Source: Lithodes maja (lineage: Eukaryota; Arthropoda; Malacostraca; Decapoda; Lithodidae). Taken from it: a DNA stretch of 64,000 nucleotides. Of the stretch, positions 1 through 10,635 are shown piece by piece; positions within the stretch are counted from its first letter, which is position 1, and each line of letters starts with the position of its first letter. A model generated the notes under the pieces. That model made no database searches. It had not been told where the DNA came from and saw only the letters and a program-made list of their open reading frames with translations. The position numbers and the translations under genes are program-made. The DNA lies in contig JBAKBP010000198.1 in the NCBI GenBank assembly GCA_037953745.1, forward strand, positions 124,001 through 188,000, read 5' to 3'.

Positions 1-924
1 GCAGAAGAAAAAGAGACACCAAGAATATTGAGAGAAGATGAAGGGTTGATTTTTGTATTGTTGAAGAATAAGGGATAGTCCGCTGGGAGTTCCTGACGGG
101 TAGATAGATGGAGAAATTGGGTTTTGGAAGCATTAAAGTTAACAAGGTTTTCTCTGCCCCAATTGGAAATAGTATTTAGATCAGAATTAAAGAGTTCTAT
201 GGCTTCATTACGTTTGTCGTTGAGGGATTACTGGCTGGGGCGTTCTGAAAAACTAATGGAGTAGTGCATGGTTGAGTCGTCTGCGTATGAATGGATGGGA
301 ATTAAGGTACAGTTAAGGAGATCATTTATAAAAATTAGAAAGAGAATAGGAGATAGGACAGAGCCCTGAGGAACACCAGAGTTTATAGGGTGAGGAGGTG
401 AACAATGGCCGTCCACAACTGCGGCTATGGAATGGCCGGAAAGGAAATTAGAGACAAAGGCACAGATGGAGGGATAGAAACCGAAGGAGGGTAGTTTAGA
501 AATTAAAGATTTATGCCAGACTCTATCGAAGGCTTTCGATATGTCTAGTGCAATAGAAAAAGTCTCACCGAAGTCCCGAAAGGAGGATGACCAAGAGTTA
601 GTAAGATATGAAAGAAGATCACCAGTAGAGCGACCCTTAAGGAAGCCATACTGGCGATCTGAGAGCAGATTATGAGAAGAGAAATGCTTAAGAAATTTGG
701 AAGCAAGAATAGTTTCAAAAACTTTAGAAAGACAAGAGATGAGAGCAATTGGACAATAGTTGGAGGGTTGAGATCGGTCACCCTTCTTTGGGACAGGTTG
801 AATGTGAGCAAACTTCCAGCATGAAGGGAAGACGTTAGAGGATAGACAGAGATGAAAGAGTTTGCCTAGGCAGGGAGTCAGCACGGAAGCACAGTTTTTG
901 AGAACAACAACAGGAACACCGTCC

Positions 925-929
<5 letters not shown>
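1..929 (-). pseudogene. Jockey-type LINE ORF, reverse transcriptase half (broken)
   Basis: Reverse transcriptase palm and fingers of the same LINE. Visible motifs in order are the PKKGD block (near 780), the finger motif LDISKAFDRVWH (about 505-545), SGVPQGSVLSP (about 350-385) and the catalytic box SYADD (about 270-285). A TAA at 226-228 stops the frame shortly after the active site. The same phase stays open from there to the window edge and reads as RT thumb-type sequence. The join to the endonuclease half is destroyed by the SINE at about 930-1287. Translation could not give a full enzyme. Confidence 0.85.
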
Positions 930-965
<36 letters not shown>

Positions 966-1287
966 CTATATTCCAACTACTCCCTCTCGGGCATAGGCTG
1001 AGAGCCTGTACATTCGACCGCTCAACACGGTGAAGCCCGTGAGGTCTTGTTCCAGTCTGGGGAGTGAGACATGTGAAGCATCCATCATGGCACGAAGCAG
1101 CTCCATCTCTGAAGCTGCTGGTTGCTTCGCTCAAGCGCTTCACCGTCTCACCCTCCAGACTCAGACCCTCACTCTCAGAACGCCACCTATTGAGCAGTGA
1201 ACTCACTAGGCATTGTCCCCCTGTAACATATTTTGAATATGGGAATATTCATACAGTGTTATTTAATCAGGGAACAATGAGGGTATT
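930..1287 (-). mobile_element. SINE-like insertion with poly-A tail inside the LINE
   Basis: A run of about 37 T (929-965; poly-A on the minus strand) is followed by about 320 bp unrelated to the LINE. This segment falls exactly where the LINE frame is interrupted, between the linker and the RT start, so it is an insertion in the same orientation as its host. It has no coding content. The core resembles a repeat I recall as common in crustacean genomes, but I could not confirm a tRNA-type B box. The right boundary is set by where LINE coding phase resumes. No clear target duplication was found. Confidence 0.65.
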
Positions 1288-2753
1288 GTACGCCTTATTA
1301 GTGTTAAGCCCAGAGAGGGTAGAAAGTACATCTTTAGAAGAGATTAGGATATTAGGCATAAGTAAGAGAGAGGAGGGCGGAGAGGGAGGAATAGCACCGG
1401 AATCATCCAAGGTGGAGTTTCTAGCAAAAGTTTGAGCGAAGAGTTTAGCTTTGTCAGAGGAAGAAGTGATGGTTGTGCCATCAGAGTGGGAGAGGGGAGG
1501 GAAAGACGAGGAAGAGAAATTGTTGGAGAGGCTTTTGGCTAGATGCCAGAAAGCTTGGGAAGAGCTAGAGTTGGATAGTTCAGTGCATTTATTATTGATG
1601 AAAGAGTGTTTGGCAAGTCGAAGAACAGATTTGGCTTGATTCCGGGCAGAAACATATGAAGAATGAGAGTCTTGAGTTTTAAGGCGTCAGTACCGTTTGA
1701 ATGCTTCCTCCTTATTGCGGACAGCAGTAGAACAGGCGTGAGTAAAACAAGATTTTTTAGCATTAGTCTGAGAGAAAGAGAATGGAAAGTATGCTTCCAT
1801 GCCCGATAGGATTACCTCGGTAATGCGTTCAGCACTCTCCGAGGGTCCTCGGCCACGGAAGCAGAAATCATTCCATGGGAAATAAAAGAAGTACTGCCGA
1901 AGAGCCTCCCAGTCGGCAGCGCCAAAGTACCACAAGCGCCGCCGGCTAGGAGGATCAGGTGTCCGTACTGGAGAGATAGGACAGGTGACAGAGATAAGTT
2001 TATGGTCGGAGGAGCCCAAAGGAGAGAAAAGATCGACAGTATAAGAAGAAGGGTTAGAAGTTAGAAACAGGTCAAGAATGTTGGGCCGATCTCCGATGCG
2101 ATCCGGGATACGGGTGGGTTGCTGAACTAACTGCTCTAGGTCATTTAGGATAGAAAAGACGTAGGCTTGTTCACCAGGTGGATCAGTAGTGTGAGAGGAT
2201 AGCCATTGGCGGTGGTGAACGTTGAAATCTCCTAAGATGGAGATTTCTGAGAAAGGAGAAATGGATAGAATGTGTTCCACTGTAGAGTTTAGATAGTCAA
2301 AGAATTTGGGAAAGTTGGTAGAGTTAGGGGAAAGATAGACAGCACAGAAATATTTAGTAAGAGAATAACAGGAATGTTTGAGCCATAAAGTTGAGAATTC
2401 AGAGGAGTCGAAATCGGGAACACGAGAGTAAGTGAGTTTGTTGTGCACATATGCATAACATCCGCCTTTGGCTTTGAAACTAGGATAGGGAAAGTAGGAG
2501 GATACAGAGAAGGGGCTGCTGGATGTTGCTACAGACACCTGAGTTTCGGTGAGGAAGAGAAGATCAGGTTTGTAGGAGGAGAGATGGTGCTCAACAGAGT
2601 GAAAGTTAGAGGAAAGTCCACAAATGTTGCAGAAATTAATAGAAAGAGTAACAGGCCGAGGTCCAGGTAATAGTGTGGGGTCATCAGGGGATGGTCGGTC
2701 GGGTGTGGGGGCATTTATGGTCCCCCCCTTGGGGACTCCGAGGCTGGGCTAGA
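1288..2753 (-). pseudogene. Jockey-type LINE ORF, endonuclease half (broken)
   Basis: This is the amino-terminal part of the LINE polyprotein. It nicks target DNA so that the element RNA can prime reverse transcription. The frame shows an EEP/APE endonuclease: an early TET box (about 2545-2555), the catalytic-type motif ILGDFNVHH near 2215-2245, and the terminal SDHKLI motif near 1995-2015. A single TGA at 1685-1687 interrupts the frame, which then continues in phase through a linker to about 1288, where a SINE splits it from the RT half. No Met lies upstream of the endonuclease in this frame, so the true start is unclear. The sequence is probably inactive, but decay is slight. Confidence 0.8.
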
Positions 2754-2998
2754 ATTCATAATTTTTTGTTTTTTTTCATTTTGGTGTGGAGGAATGAAGT
2801 GTGGTGTGCATGTTTAGTGTAGTGAAGTGGATAGGAGGAGGAGGTGTTTGTGAGAGCTAGCTGGATTGCTCTCAGTGTAAATGAGGCACAAAGAAAATCA
2901 GCAAGAGAGGCCAAGCAAATGAAACAGGAGTTCCAGCGATTCTTTATCACATGCCTATAACCTCACCTGGGTCTAGCTCTGATCGATTGGTGCCTACA

Positions 2999-3750
2999 TA
3001 CATATTAAGCATATATCACAAATGCACGTGAGCTACTGATTTTTTTTAATACTCTCAGTGGGGCTTGAACCACTGACCGTCAGGACGATTGTACATGTTC
3101 TAACCAATTCTACCACGGCGTGAACTAGGATACTTAACTTTTTCCTATTTATATTATGGAGAAGGGAAATCCTATTTCGAGAATTTATTTCATTTCATCC
3201 ACAATTCGTAAGATCCATATTCCAGGATACCATACAGGGATTTTTACAAGTACCCCATGCAATTCAGGCCAAAATTGATATAATTAAATTCTAACACAAC
3301 CAAGCAAAAAGAGTCATTACTATTTAGTGTTTCTCACAAATACACATGAGATAATAGATGTTTGTGTACTATCAGCAGGGATCGAACCACCGACAATCAG
3401 GACGATTGTCTATGCTTTAACGAACTCTGCCATGGTTTATAAGGATACTAAACCTTCTCGTATTTATATTAAGTATCCTTTCACGCCGTGGTAGAGTTTG
3501 TTAACGCATGGATAATCGTCCTGACTGATGGTGGTTCTAGCTCTGCTGAGAGTATAGACAAATTTAGTAGCTCACATGCATTTGTGAGATATACTTAATA
3601 TTTATGACACTCGTGCTTGGTTGGGTTAAAATGAAATTTAATCAATTTTACGTGGGGGTACTTGTAAAAATTCCTGTATGGTATCCTGGAATATGGATCT
3701 TACGACTTACTAAATACAATTAGTAGCTCACGTGCATTTGTGATATATGC

Positions 3751-3753
<3 letters not shown>
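2999..3753. repeat. Folded cluster of tRNA-like SINE fragments (imperfect inverted repeat)
   Basis: Three copies of a roughly 130-bp unit occur here: two on the minus strand (about 3016-3141 and 3333-3447) and one on the plus strand (about 3470-3600). Each contains a tRNA-like block with an A-box-like part (GTGGTAGAG), an anticodon-arm-like part and a B-box-like part; the best is GGTTCGATCC on the minus strand at about 3379-3388. A second shared segment with ATGGTATCCTGGAATATGG appears inverted at 3205-3300 and direct at 3615-3705. The outer ends (2999-3046 and 3714-3753) are also inverted copies of each other. No protein-coding sequence is seen. Confidence 0.65.

Positions 3754-3793
<40 letters not shown>
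3754..3793. repeat. (AT)20 microsatellite
   Basis: An uninterrupted 40-bp AT dinucleotide run lies directly against the left LTR of element A. (TA)n runs are common insertion flanks and also common breakpoints and assembly trouble spots. Confidence 0.97.
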
Positions 3794-3797
<4 letters not shown>

Positions 3798-5612
3798 ACG
3801 GCTGGATCGGCAATACATATTCGGGATTCTTGATCGTAGGACAGAAATGGCTTATGTGACAACGACACGCTCGATTCCAGTCCCAAATACTATATGCTCC
3901 AGACAACAAAAGCACCAACGCCCTACAGAGTTATCGTCTATGGTAACGAGGTACCTTAACTCGGCGAAAGTGTACAACAGGGGTAGGCTATGAGGCTAAA
4001 CTCCCTAAGACATTTATAGGTTACGTTATGACTAAAGAAATGCAATACTCAAGAAACTACGTTAATATTAAGCCTCTAATAATGTAGAATAGAAGCAGGC
4101 TAAAGGTATGACAGTGAAATGCTAAATGACAAATGTACACGCCTACTTGAAAGCGCGTGCACTAGAATAACTGTCCCCTACTAACATGCACTAGCATGTA
4201 GCATACAAGATGTTCATGATCCAGTAGATACCTAATAATACACATGGAAGGAACATAAATAGTAGTCACTTATTATAAGAATGAATCTATACTTGGAATA
4301 ACTAAAAGGTTGCAGGCAACAGTACTGCGCCGGTAGCCTACTACCGCATAGGCTACTTCGCTTCTCTCACTCTGTCTCCCCTCTGAGTCCGTATGCGCCC
4401 TACGCAACAGAACTCCGGACACAGCAGCAAAACGACAGTGCAGTTAATTGATACATGAAAGTATTAATAGTGTTGTCTTGTGTGTGAGTAATGTGTATTG
4501 TAAAGTGTTACATACATAAACTTAAAGAGAGCTGCAATGCATAGTAAAATAAAGATATCACCCACTCATCATCCCCATGTGTTCTAGCTAGCAGGCCAAG
4601 TCACAGGAACAACGAGTCCCAGCACCGAAAGCGAGAACCCAGGAAAAGACTGCAGAGAACACAAGGACAGATAAATTACGTTACTCTACTATACCGGCAC
4701 TACGAGCGAGCTGTAGTCTCTGGTACTGCACTCGCTCCTGGCTCGGTAGGCAAATCAAGGCTAAGTCCTCGCCCCTCTACAGACAAATCCTGGGCATGGT
4801 CGGGCTCTTACACATGGCACTAGTCTAGTCACAAATTGGATGATGAGCTGGGCATATAACTCGTGAACATGTAGAACGTTCACCAACTATCCTCATCAAG
4901 AAGATCGCTGTTCACATTAACCCCTTAAATCTAATACATGTAAATATATGCTTGTCCTAAGAGTAATACGAGAGGTGAGTGCTGAAACTCCTTTAGGACC
5001 TCAAGGGAAGGTTATGCATTTAAATAGAGAGAAGAATGAAATGAGAGTAATGTCGTCAGAGAGAAAGAGTGCAACCGTGAGAAATTGGGAGAGAGGGCAA
5101 GGGATGTTAGAATCTCAAAGGTTCTAGGCAACCTGATCATGGAACACACAGCGAGCCTCCAGGCAATGTGCAGTACGACAACATGGGCAACCCAGGCAGC
5201 ATAGGCAGGCGGCAATGGACTACCAACCCTGTCGCACCTAGCTATAAGCGCAAGGCTGCCAACCGGTCCATACGTCTGGCAACCACCACTCCGGCAGCGT
5301 GGCGCGTTGCTACCCTCTCGCTCTGAAAACTAACTCACTCTCTCTCTCTGAACTCCCATTGTCTTATCTATCAACTTCTCTATTGATACTACATATTAAA
5401 TGGAAGGTCTCGACATGGCTTAAAACAAAACCCACCACTGGTTAGCACATGACGAGACCTTTGCAGAGATACAAAGAACATAGTTATACGTTGTCACACT
5501 CAATATAAGCAGCCAGCACGGTACAGCGGTACAGCGGTACCACACAGTGGCGGTACAGTGGAGTACCAAGGAGTACAATCAGGTTGCGTTGCCACGCACT
5601 GGGTGCGTCACA
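3794..5612 (-). repeat. Element A 3' LTR (1819 bp)
   Basis: Bases 3794-4812 match 11224-12242 almost base for base (about seven differences). Bases 4813-5612 match 20459-21243. In sense the LTR runs from TGTGACGC at 5612 down to CGTAACA at 3794. The 15-bp length excess over the other LTR comes from a short GGTACAGC-type tandem repeat near 5520-5550. I see no convincing TATA box. Confidence 0.93.
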
Positions 5613-5893
5613 GCCCCCCCAAGATTTTAGATAATCGACCTTAGAAGCATTATCAAAATCTGACAGGCAACCAACCGACCTGCTACCCTTAGCTGCCACT
5701 AATTGCAAAAGGTGCACAACAACTGAAGTGTGAATTATACATAAAACACAATATCGCATGCATCATGCTACAACAATAAAGACTTACAAAACTAAAAAAA
5801 AAAAATCTCGTTTATTTTATTGTTTTATAATCTTTTTGGACGGCGTTATGATAGCCTAATTTTACTCCTGCTCAACCCACACACCGTGCACGA
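5613..5893 (-). promoter_or_regulatory. Element A 3' noncoding region with polypurine tract
   Basis: The 281 bp between the pol stop and the 3' LTR are noncoding. Directly beside the LTR, sense AATCTTGGGGGGGC (about 5613-5626) is the polypurine tract that would prime plus-strand DNA synthesis. The same AAATCTTGGGG context precedes the 3' LTR of B, D and E. Confidence 0.8.
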
Positions 5894-8800
5894 CTATCCT
5901 GGATCATCAACCCTTGATAGACAATCTGCTATCACGTTCTCACTCCCGGCAATATGCTGAATGTTGAGATTATACTCTTGGAGCATTAGGGACCACCTGG
6001 TCAACCGCATATTCCGATTGTGAAACTGATTTAGGAATTTCAAGGGATGATGGTCCGTATAAATCGTCACTACCGGGCCGTAGGCTGGAACATAAACTTC
6101 GAAATGTTTGAGCGACAAAACGATAGCAAGAAGCTCCTTCTCTATAGTCGAGTAATTCCTTTGTGCCGAATTAAACTTGCGAGAAAAGAAGCTCACTGGG
6201 TGTTCCAAGCCCTCGGAATCAGTCTGCAGTAACACTGCCCCGGCACCCACACCGCTGGCATCAGTCGCCAGCTGAAAACTCCTGGAGAAGTCTGGGGCTC
6301 TCAAAATCGGATGTGTACACAGCAGGTGCTTGACTAGGTCGAAAGCCCTCTGACACTCCGCAGCCCAACAGAACTTCACTGACTTCGACAGTAGATCAGT
6401 TAACGGTGCTAAGACAGTAGAGTATCCCCGGATGAAGCGCCTATAATAGCCTATCATACCTAGGAACCGCATGACCTGGCGCTTAGTGGTGGGCCTGGGA
6501 AACATATTGATAGCCTGTATCTTGCTCAGGGGGGGGCACACCCGGCCTAACCCGACCACGAAGCCAAGATACTGCACAGTAGCCTTTACAAACTCGCACT
6601 TCCTCAGGTTCACCACCAGCCCAGCATCGTGCAACTTCCCAAACAGGGTCTCTAAGTGCCTTAGGTGATTTTCAAAATTGTCATCATACACTATCACGTC
6701 ATCAAGGTAGACCGTGCAGTTAGGGATTTCGTCACAAATATCGTTCATCAGGTTCTGAAACGTGGCAGGTGCGTTCTTAAGCCCATAAGGCATTACGTTA
6801 CATTGGTAGGTCTTGCCATCTACCACAAAACCACAAACTTGCTTAGCTCGGTCCGACAGGGGTACTTGCCAGTAGCCTTTTACAAGATCAATTTTAGTAA
6901 GGTACTTTGCATTCCCTATCTTGTCCACGCTGTCGTCAACTCGAGGCAAAGGGTAAGGGTTGGTAGTGGTCAAGCCATTTAGCCTACGAAAATCTATGCA
7001 GAACCGCACCTTGCCGTCAGGTTTTGGCTGCAACGTGACGGGTGATGTCCACTTCACATAACCTTCAGTGATCATCCCTCTCTCAACCATGTACTTTAAC
7101 TCCTCCCGTAAAGCTGGCAACTTTACCGGGGGCACACGGTAGGGCACTGACTTGAAGGGCACATTATCACCGACGTCCACGTCGTGCGTTACCTGAGTAG
7201 TGAGACCTGGGTGTTCGGCGAAAACAGAGGGGTATGACCTGAACAGGCCTAGGACAGCAGCACCCTGGTGCTCAGGCAGGTGACTTACAGCTTGCCTAGC
7301 CTCTTGTTCAGTATTCCCCGCCCACTGTTCCGCGGAAATGACACAGTCCCAGCTATCCTCCTCAGCAGCATGACTGTCCCCACCTCCTTCTCCACCCTGG
7401 CCGCTGCAGGCCAGCACAGGGACAGTGAGAGGCTCTGAGGGGCGTCTCACATACTCTTTCATGAGGTTAACATGACATAACTGATGTTTTTTTCTACAGT
7501 CAGGTGTTGCAACGAGATAATCAAGGTCGGACAGTTTCTTAGCCACCACATACGGCCCAATAAACTTGGCAGAAAGGGGGTGTCCAGGCAAAGGTAAAAG
7601 CAACATTACCTCCTGACCCACCGAAAACTCCCGAAGCTTCACCTTGGCGTCATACTGGTGCTTCATGACCGCCTGTGCATTAACCAAGTTATTACCTGCC
7701 GCTGCCATGCAACCTATAAGTCTCTCCCGGCTCTCAAGGATATATTTAAGTACAGACCCCGGCTTCTCTTCGCCCTCCCAGATCTCTTTCACCATACTTA
7801 AAGGTCCTCTCACATTATGGCCAAAGACTAGTTGATTTGGACTGAACCCCAGGCTCTCTCCTGGGACTTCACGTGCAGCGAACAGAACATACGGCAGACC
7901 CAAATCCCAATCAGTGTCATGTTCTGCACAGTAACAGCGTAGCATACTCTTCAGGGTCGAGTGCCACCGCTCCAAGACTCCCTGACTCTCGGGATGGTAG
8001 GCTGACGACACTACAGAACATATACCGTGCAACTGAAGGGTTTGCTTGAACAATTTGGATGTAAAATTGCTCCCCTGGTCTGACTGCACCTCACGTGGAA
8101 ATCCATAACGGGAACAGAACAATAATAAGTTTTTAACAACTGCCTTTGCCGAGCCGTTTCTCATGGGGTATGCGTCCGGGTATCTCGTAGCCACATCCAT
8201 GATTGTCAACAGGAATTTATTGCCACTACTAGTAGGCGGGAAAGGGCCAACCAAATCTACTACAACTTTGCTGAACGGAGGCCCGGTGACAGGTATGGGA
8301 AACAAAGGTGCCTTCGGGATGGTCTGGTTAGGCTTCCCCGTTGTCTGGCAGGTCGCACACCCAGCCACCCATGCACAGACATCAGCCTTGACCCCAGGCC
8401 ACCAGAAAAACCTGCCCAATGCCGCCAATGTTTTTGTTACCCCCAAATGACCCGCCACCGGCACATCATGCGCCAGACACAATAAGGACTCTCTATACTT
8501 ATTTGGAACAACCACCTGGTCTACTACCCTCGCACCGCCCTCCCACTTCGATTTGGGGTCTAGAAATCTGCGGTACAATATCCTGTTGAGCCTAAAGAAA
8601 TCTCCTGGCTTCGCATCCCCATCTTCCTCCAACTCTATGGCACCATTGCTATAACGAGCTAGGCTAGCGTCTTGCAGCTGCTGCTCACTAATGTCCCTGG
8701 GCGTCAATGCATCAAGATGGTTTTGTAATAAGACATTACCCCGGCTAGTAGGCTCTACTGCCTTAGTGGCTCTCGCTACAGCTCTTGCCTCACGCGAAGT

Positions 8801-10549
8801 CTTACCCAACTCTGCCTTGTTACACACCATATCTGGGCCAGAGTCAACTCCCGTGTTTATTATAGGTCCAAGTACCGAATCACCGAGAAGTGCAGCAGAA
8901 TCAATGTCCCTTTTCCTGCCCTTAGCAACCTTCTCCTGATCCTTCCTCCACTGTCCCCGAGGTTGAGTGCTAGGCTGTGCAGGAGCCGCAGAGCGAGATC
9001 GGGTTACCACACAGGCCATCTCATCCTGTTGGCACCTCCCAACCCATTCCCGATTCTCACCATCCACGTCGGCCGCCCTCTCGGCAACGACTAAGGGTGG
9101 AGTCCCGGAAGTGGGCACCGCAAAGTCGTTGCCGAGAAGAAGGTCGACGCCCTCAACTGGCAAACACTCAACGATCCCTACATCCAGCTCCCTGCACACC
9201 TCTCCCACTCTCAACTCCAACCTCACAAGTGGGTATGACCTCGTAGCATTTATACCCTGCACCACAACAACTCTGGCCGCATTTATCGGTTTCCCTGTGA
9301 AGTTCCTCAACAAAGTTTGCGAAGCCCCCGTATCCCTCAGCAAGTCAACCCTCCGTAGTTCACTCCCCCAGCTCACAAACCCGTGTCCCCGATGGTTACA
9401 GAAAGTGTCCCGGACAGGTGTCGAGCCTTCCGTACGCTTCTTTACCGCGTGTGCCTCAGCTGCTGACAACCTACCCCGGGCAGTTGCTGCAGCCTTCAGA
9501 GACACACCGATACTGTGAACCAATGACACCGGCTTAGCGGGAGTGTTACTAGGGCACTCACGTGAATAATGGCCTAGCTTCTGACATTTGTAACATTTCA
9601 CATCCCCAATGGGCTTCTTCCCTTGTGCGGGCGAAGAAGGGGCCTGACCTTTAGTAAACGGGAGAGGCTTGTGTTTGTAGGTGTTATTAGGTGCAATGCT
9701 TTTAGTGTGGTTATGTGTGTCATAGGATTTGTTATTATCGAAAACTCTGGTGGGTGGGGTATAGCGCCCCTTCTGCCCTGACTCAGCCCTCTGAGCGGCA
9801 CCGCAACCACGAATCAATGATAATCTGAGGTCTGCCATCTTAGCAGCCTCCTCTACTGTCTTGGGACATTTTTCCTTAATGTTCAGCGTTAGATCGGTTC
9901 CAGTACATTTGTAAAACTGTTCCAGATAGAAAAGTTGCTTAATTTCCTCCGCCGACTCTGCGTGCTCGGACCGAAACCAGTTATTACCTGCATCTGTTAA
10001 GTCCCGTGCGTGCTCCATAAAACTGACGTCGCTCTTCTTATTCACGCCACGGAACTTCAATCTATAAGTTTCGGGTTGCAGTTCGTAGGCCCGGAGCACA
10101 GCCTCCTTCACCAGTCCATACACGACACTCTCGTCCAGTGACAGTGCATCGTAGGCTTTCAACACCTTACCCACTAGACGTGATGAAACTAATGCTGCCC
10201 ATTTAACCTCCGGCCAGTCATACTCACGACACTTCTTTTCGAAACGAGCAAAAAACTCAGTCACTGCTGTCTCATCAAATGCGGGTACTAACTTAATTAA
10301 ATGCGAAAGTGAGTCTGTAACCCGGTGCCCACCACCGAGATGACGCCCCGTGGTCTCTACTCTAGACTTCTCGACATCCATTTCAGCCTGGTACCTGGTT
10401 GCATCCTGATTGGCTTGGATTCTAGCAACCTCTATGCGTTCTATACTAGACTGTTGACTCTCTTGCAACTTAAGCTTAGCTAGTTCTAGCTGAAATAACA
10501 TCTCAGGAGACAGGCCTGGGGGGGGGAGAGCACAAAATGGGGGATCCAC
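5894..10549 (-). CDS. Element A Gag-Pol (capsid to RNase H), integrase before RT
   Basis: A 1551-codon uninterrupted frame. In order: charged helical segment (about 20-70), capsid with SCAN-like block (about 85-250), zinc knuckle CYKCQKLGHYSREC (319-332), aspartic protease DTGAS (Asp406), integrase His2Cys2 finger (about 690-735), integrase core with Asp765, Asp824 and Glu860 (D-D-35-E spacing), a GPY/F-type C-terminal module (SAKFIGPY), reverse transcriptase with YLDD (1281-1284), then RNase H with ATDASG and TDHHPL. It would package RNA, copy it and integrate the DNA. Integrase upstream of RT is the opposite of ordinary Ty3/gypsy. The displayed Met is not the natural start: the frame should be joined to the Gag N-terminus at 10636-10980, but two small frame changes at G/C runs intervene. 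All enzymatic motifs are present, so it is potentially functional apart from Gag. Confidence 0.93.
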   Translation of the reverse strand: MDPPFCALPPPGLSPEMLFQLELAKLKLQESQQSSIERIEVARIQANQDATRYQAEMDVEKSRVETTGRHLGGGHRVTDSLSHLIKLVPAFDETAVTEFFARFEKKCREYDWPEVKWAALVSSRLVGKVLKAYDALSLDESVVYGLVKEAVLRAYELQPETYRLKFRGVNKKSDVSFMEHARDLTDAGNNWFRSEHAESAEEIKQLFYLEQFYKCTGTDLTLNIKEKCPKTVEEAAKMADLRLSLIRGCGAAQRAESGQKGRYTPPTRVFDNNKSYDTHNHTKSIAPNNTYKHKPLPFTKGQAPSSPAQGKKPIGDVKCYKCQKLGHYSRECPSNTPAKPVSLVHSIGVSLKAAATARGRLSAAEAHAVKKRTEGSTPVRDTFCNHRGHGFVSWGSELRRVDLLRDTGASQTLLRNFTGKPINAARVVVVQGINATRSYPLVRLELRVGEVCRELDVGIVECLPVEGVDLLLGNDFAVPTSGTPPLVVAERAADVDGENREWVGRCQQDEMACVVTRSRSAAPAQPSTQPRGQWRKDQEKVAKGRKRDIDSAALLGDSVLGPIINTGVDSGPDMVCNKAELGKTSREARAVARATKAVEPTSRGNVLLQNHLDALTPRDISEQQLQDASLARYSNGAIELEEDGDAKPGDFFRLNRILYRRFLDPKSKWEGGARVVDQVVVPNKYRESLLCLAHDVPVAGHLGVTKTLAALGRFFWWPGVKADVCAWVAGCATCQTTGKPNQTIPKAPLFPIPVTGPPFSKVVVDLVGPFPPTSSGNKFLLTIMDVATRYPDAYPMRNGSAKAVVKNLLLFCSRYGFPREVQSDQGSNFTSKLFKQTLQLHGICSVVSSAYHPESQGVLERWHSTLKSMLRCYCAEHDTDWDLGLPYVLFAAREVPGESLGFSPNQLVFGHNVRGPLSMVKEIWEGEEKPGSVLKYILESRERLIGCMAAAGNNLVNAQAVMKHQYDAKVKLREFSVGQEVMLLLPLPGHPLSAKFIGPYVVAKKLSDLDYLVATPDCRKKHQLCHVNLMKEYVRRPSEPLTVPVLACSGQGGEGGGDSHAAEEDSWDCVISAEQWAGNTEQEARQAVSHLPEHQGAAVLGLFRSYPSVFAEHPGLTTQVTHDVDVGDNVPFKSVPYRVPPVKLPALREELKYMVERGMITEGYVKWTSPVTLQPKPDGKVRFCIDFRRLNGLTTTNPYPLPRVDDSVDKIGNAKYLTKIDLVKGYWQVPLSDRAKQVCGFVVDGKTYQCNVMPYGLKNAPATFQNLMNDICDEIPNCTVYLDDVIVYDDNFENHLRHLETLFGKLHDAGLVVNLRKCEFVKATVQYLGFVVGLGRVCPPLSKIQAINMFPRPTTKRQVMRFLGMIGYYRRFIRGYSTVLAPLTDLLSKSVKFCWAAECQRAFDLVKHLLCTHPILRAPDFSRSFQLATDASGVGAGAVLLQTDSEGLEHPVSFFSRKFNSAQRNYSTIEKELLAIVLSLKHFEVYVPAYGPVVTIYTDHHPLKFLNQFHNRNMRLTRWSLMLQEYNLNIQHIAGSENVIADCLSRVDDPG

Positions 10550-10635
10550 ACCAAGACGTGTTTACGGGTAAGCCAGCTTGCCATTGAGAACCCTCCTGCT
10601 GAATCGTGCTAAGAATCGCTGGCTGAGGGCCCAGC

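Larger units (their letters stand above)
1..2945 (-). mobile_element. Jockey-type non-LTR retrotransposon (LINE), 3' part off the window edge
   Basis: On the minus strand an open frame without a usable Met begins after a stop near 2753. It runs through an AP-endonuclease domain and then a reverse transcriptase, and leaves the window at base 1 still in frame. The order EN then RT and the motifs fit APE-type LINEs of the Jockey group. The sequence resembles copies often annotated as 'transposon BS' RT in crustacean genomes (recalled, not searched). The 5' boundary near 2945 is approximate. Damage is light: two in-frame stops (1685-1687 and 226-228) and one SINE insertion (about 930-1287). Confidence 0.85.

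Noticed and set aside
3379..3388. A genuine tRNA gene at the B-box-like sites
   Set aside because: The cloverleaf does not close and the block recurs as degenerate SINE copies.
4813..5612. A separate repeat between the left LTR and pol of element A
   Set aside because: It first looked like an extra element, but it is the rest of LTR A; the counterpart is at 20459-21243, displaced by element B.
5484..5759. 91-codon minus-strand frame near the 3' LTR of A, considered as a possible env-like third ORF
   Set aside because: It straddles the PPT and LTR border, has no envelope-type features and no counterpart in D.
8967..9518. Plus-strand frames of up to 183 codons inside element A gag-protease
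   Set aside because: Shadow frames antisense to the real minus-strand coding sequence; low-complexity Ser/Thr/Pro content.
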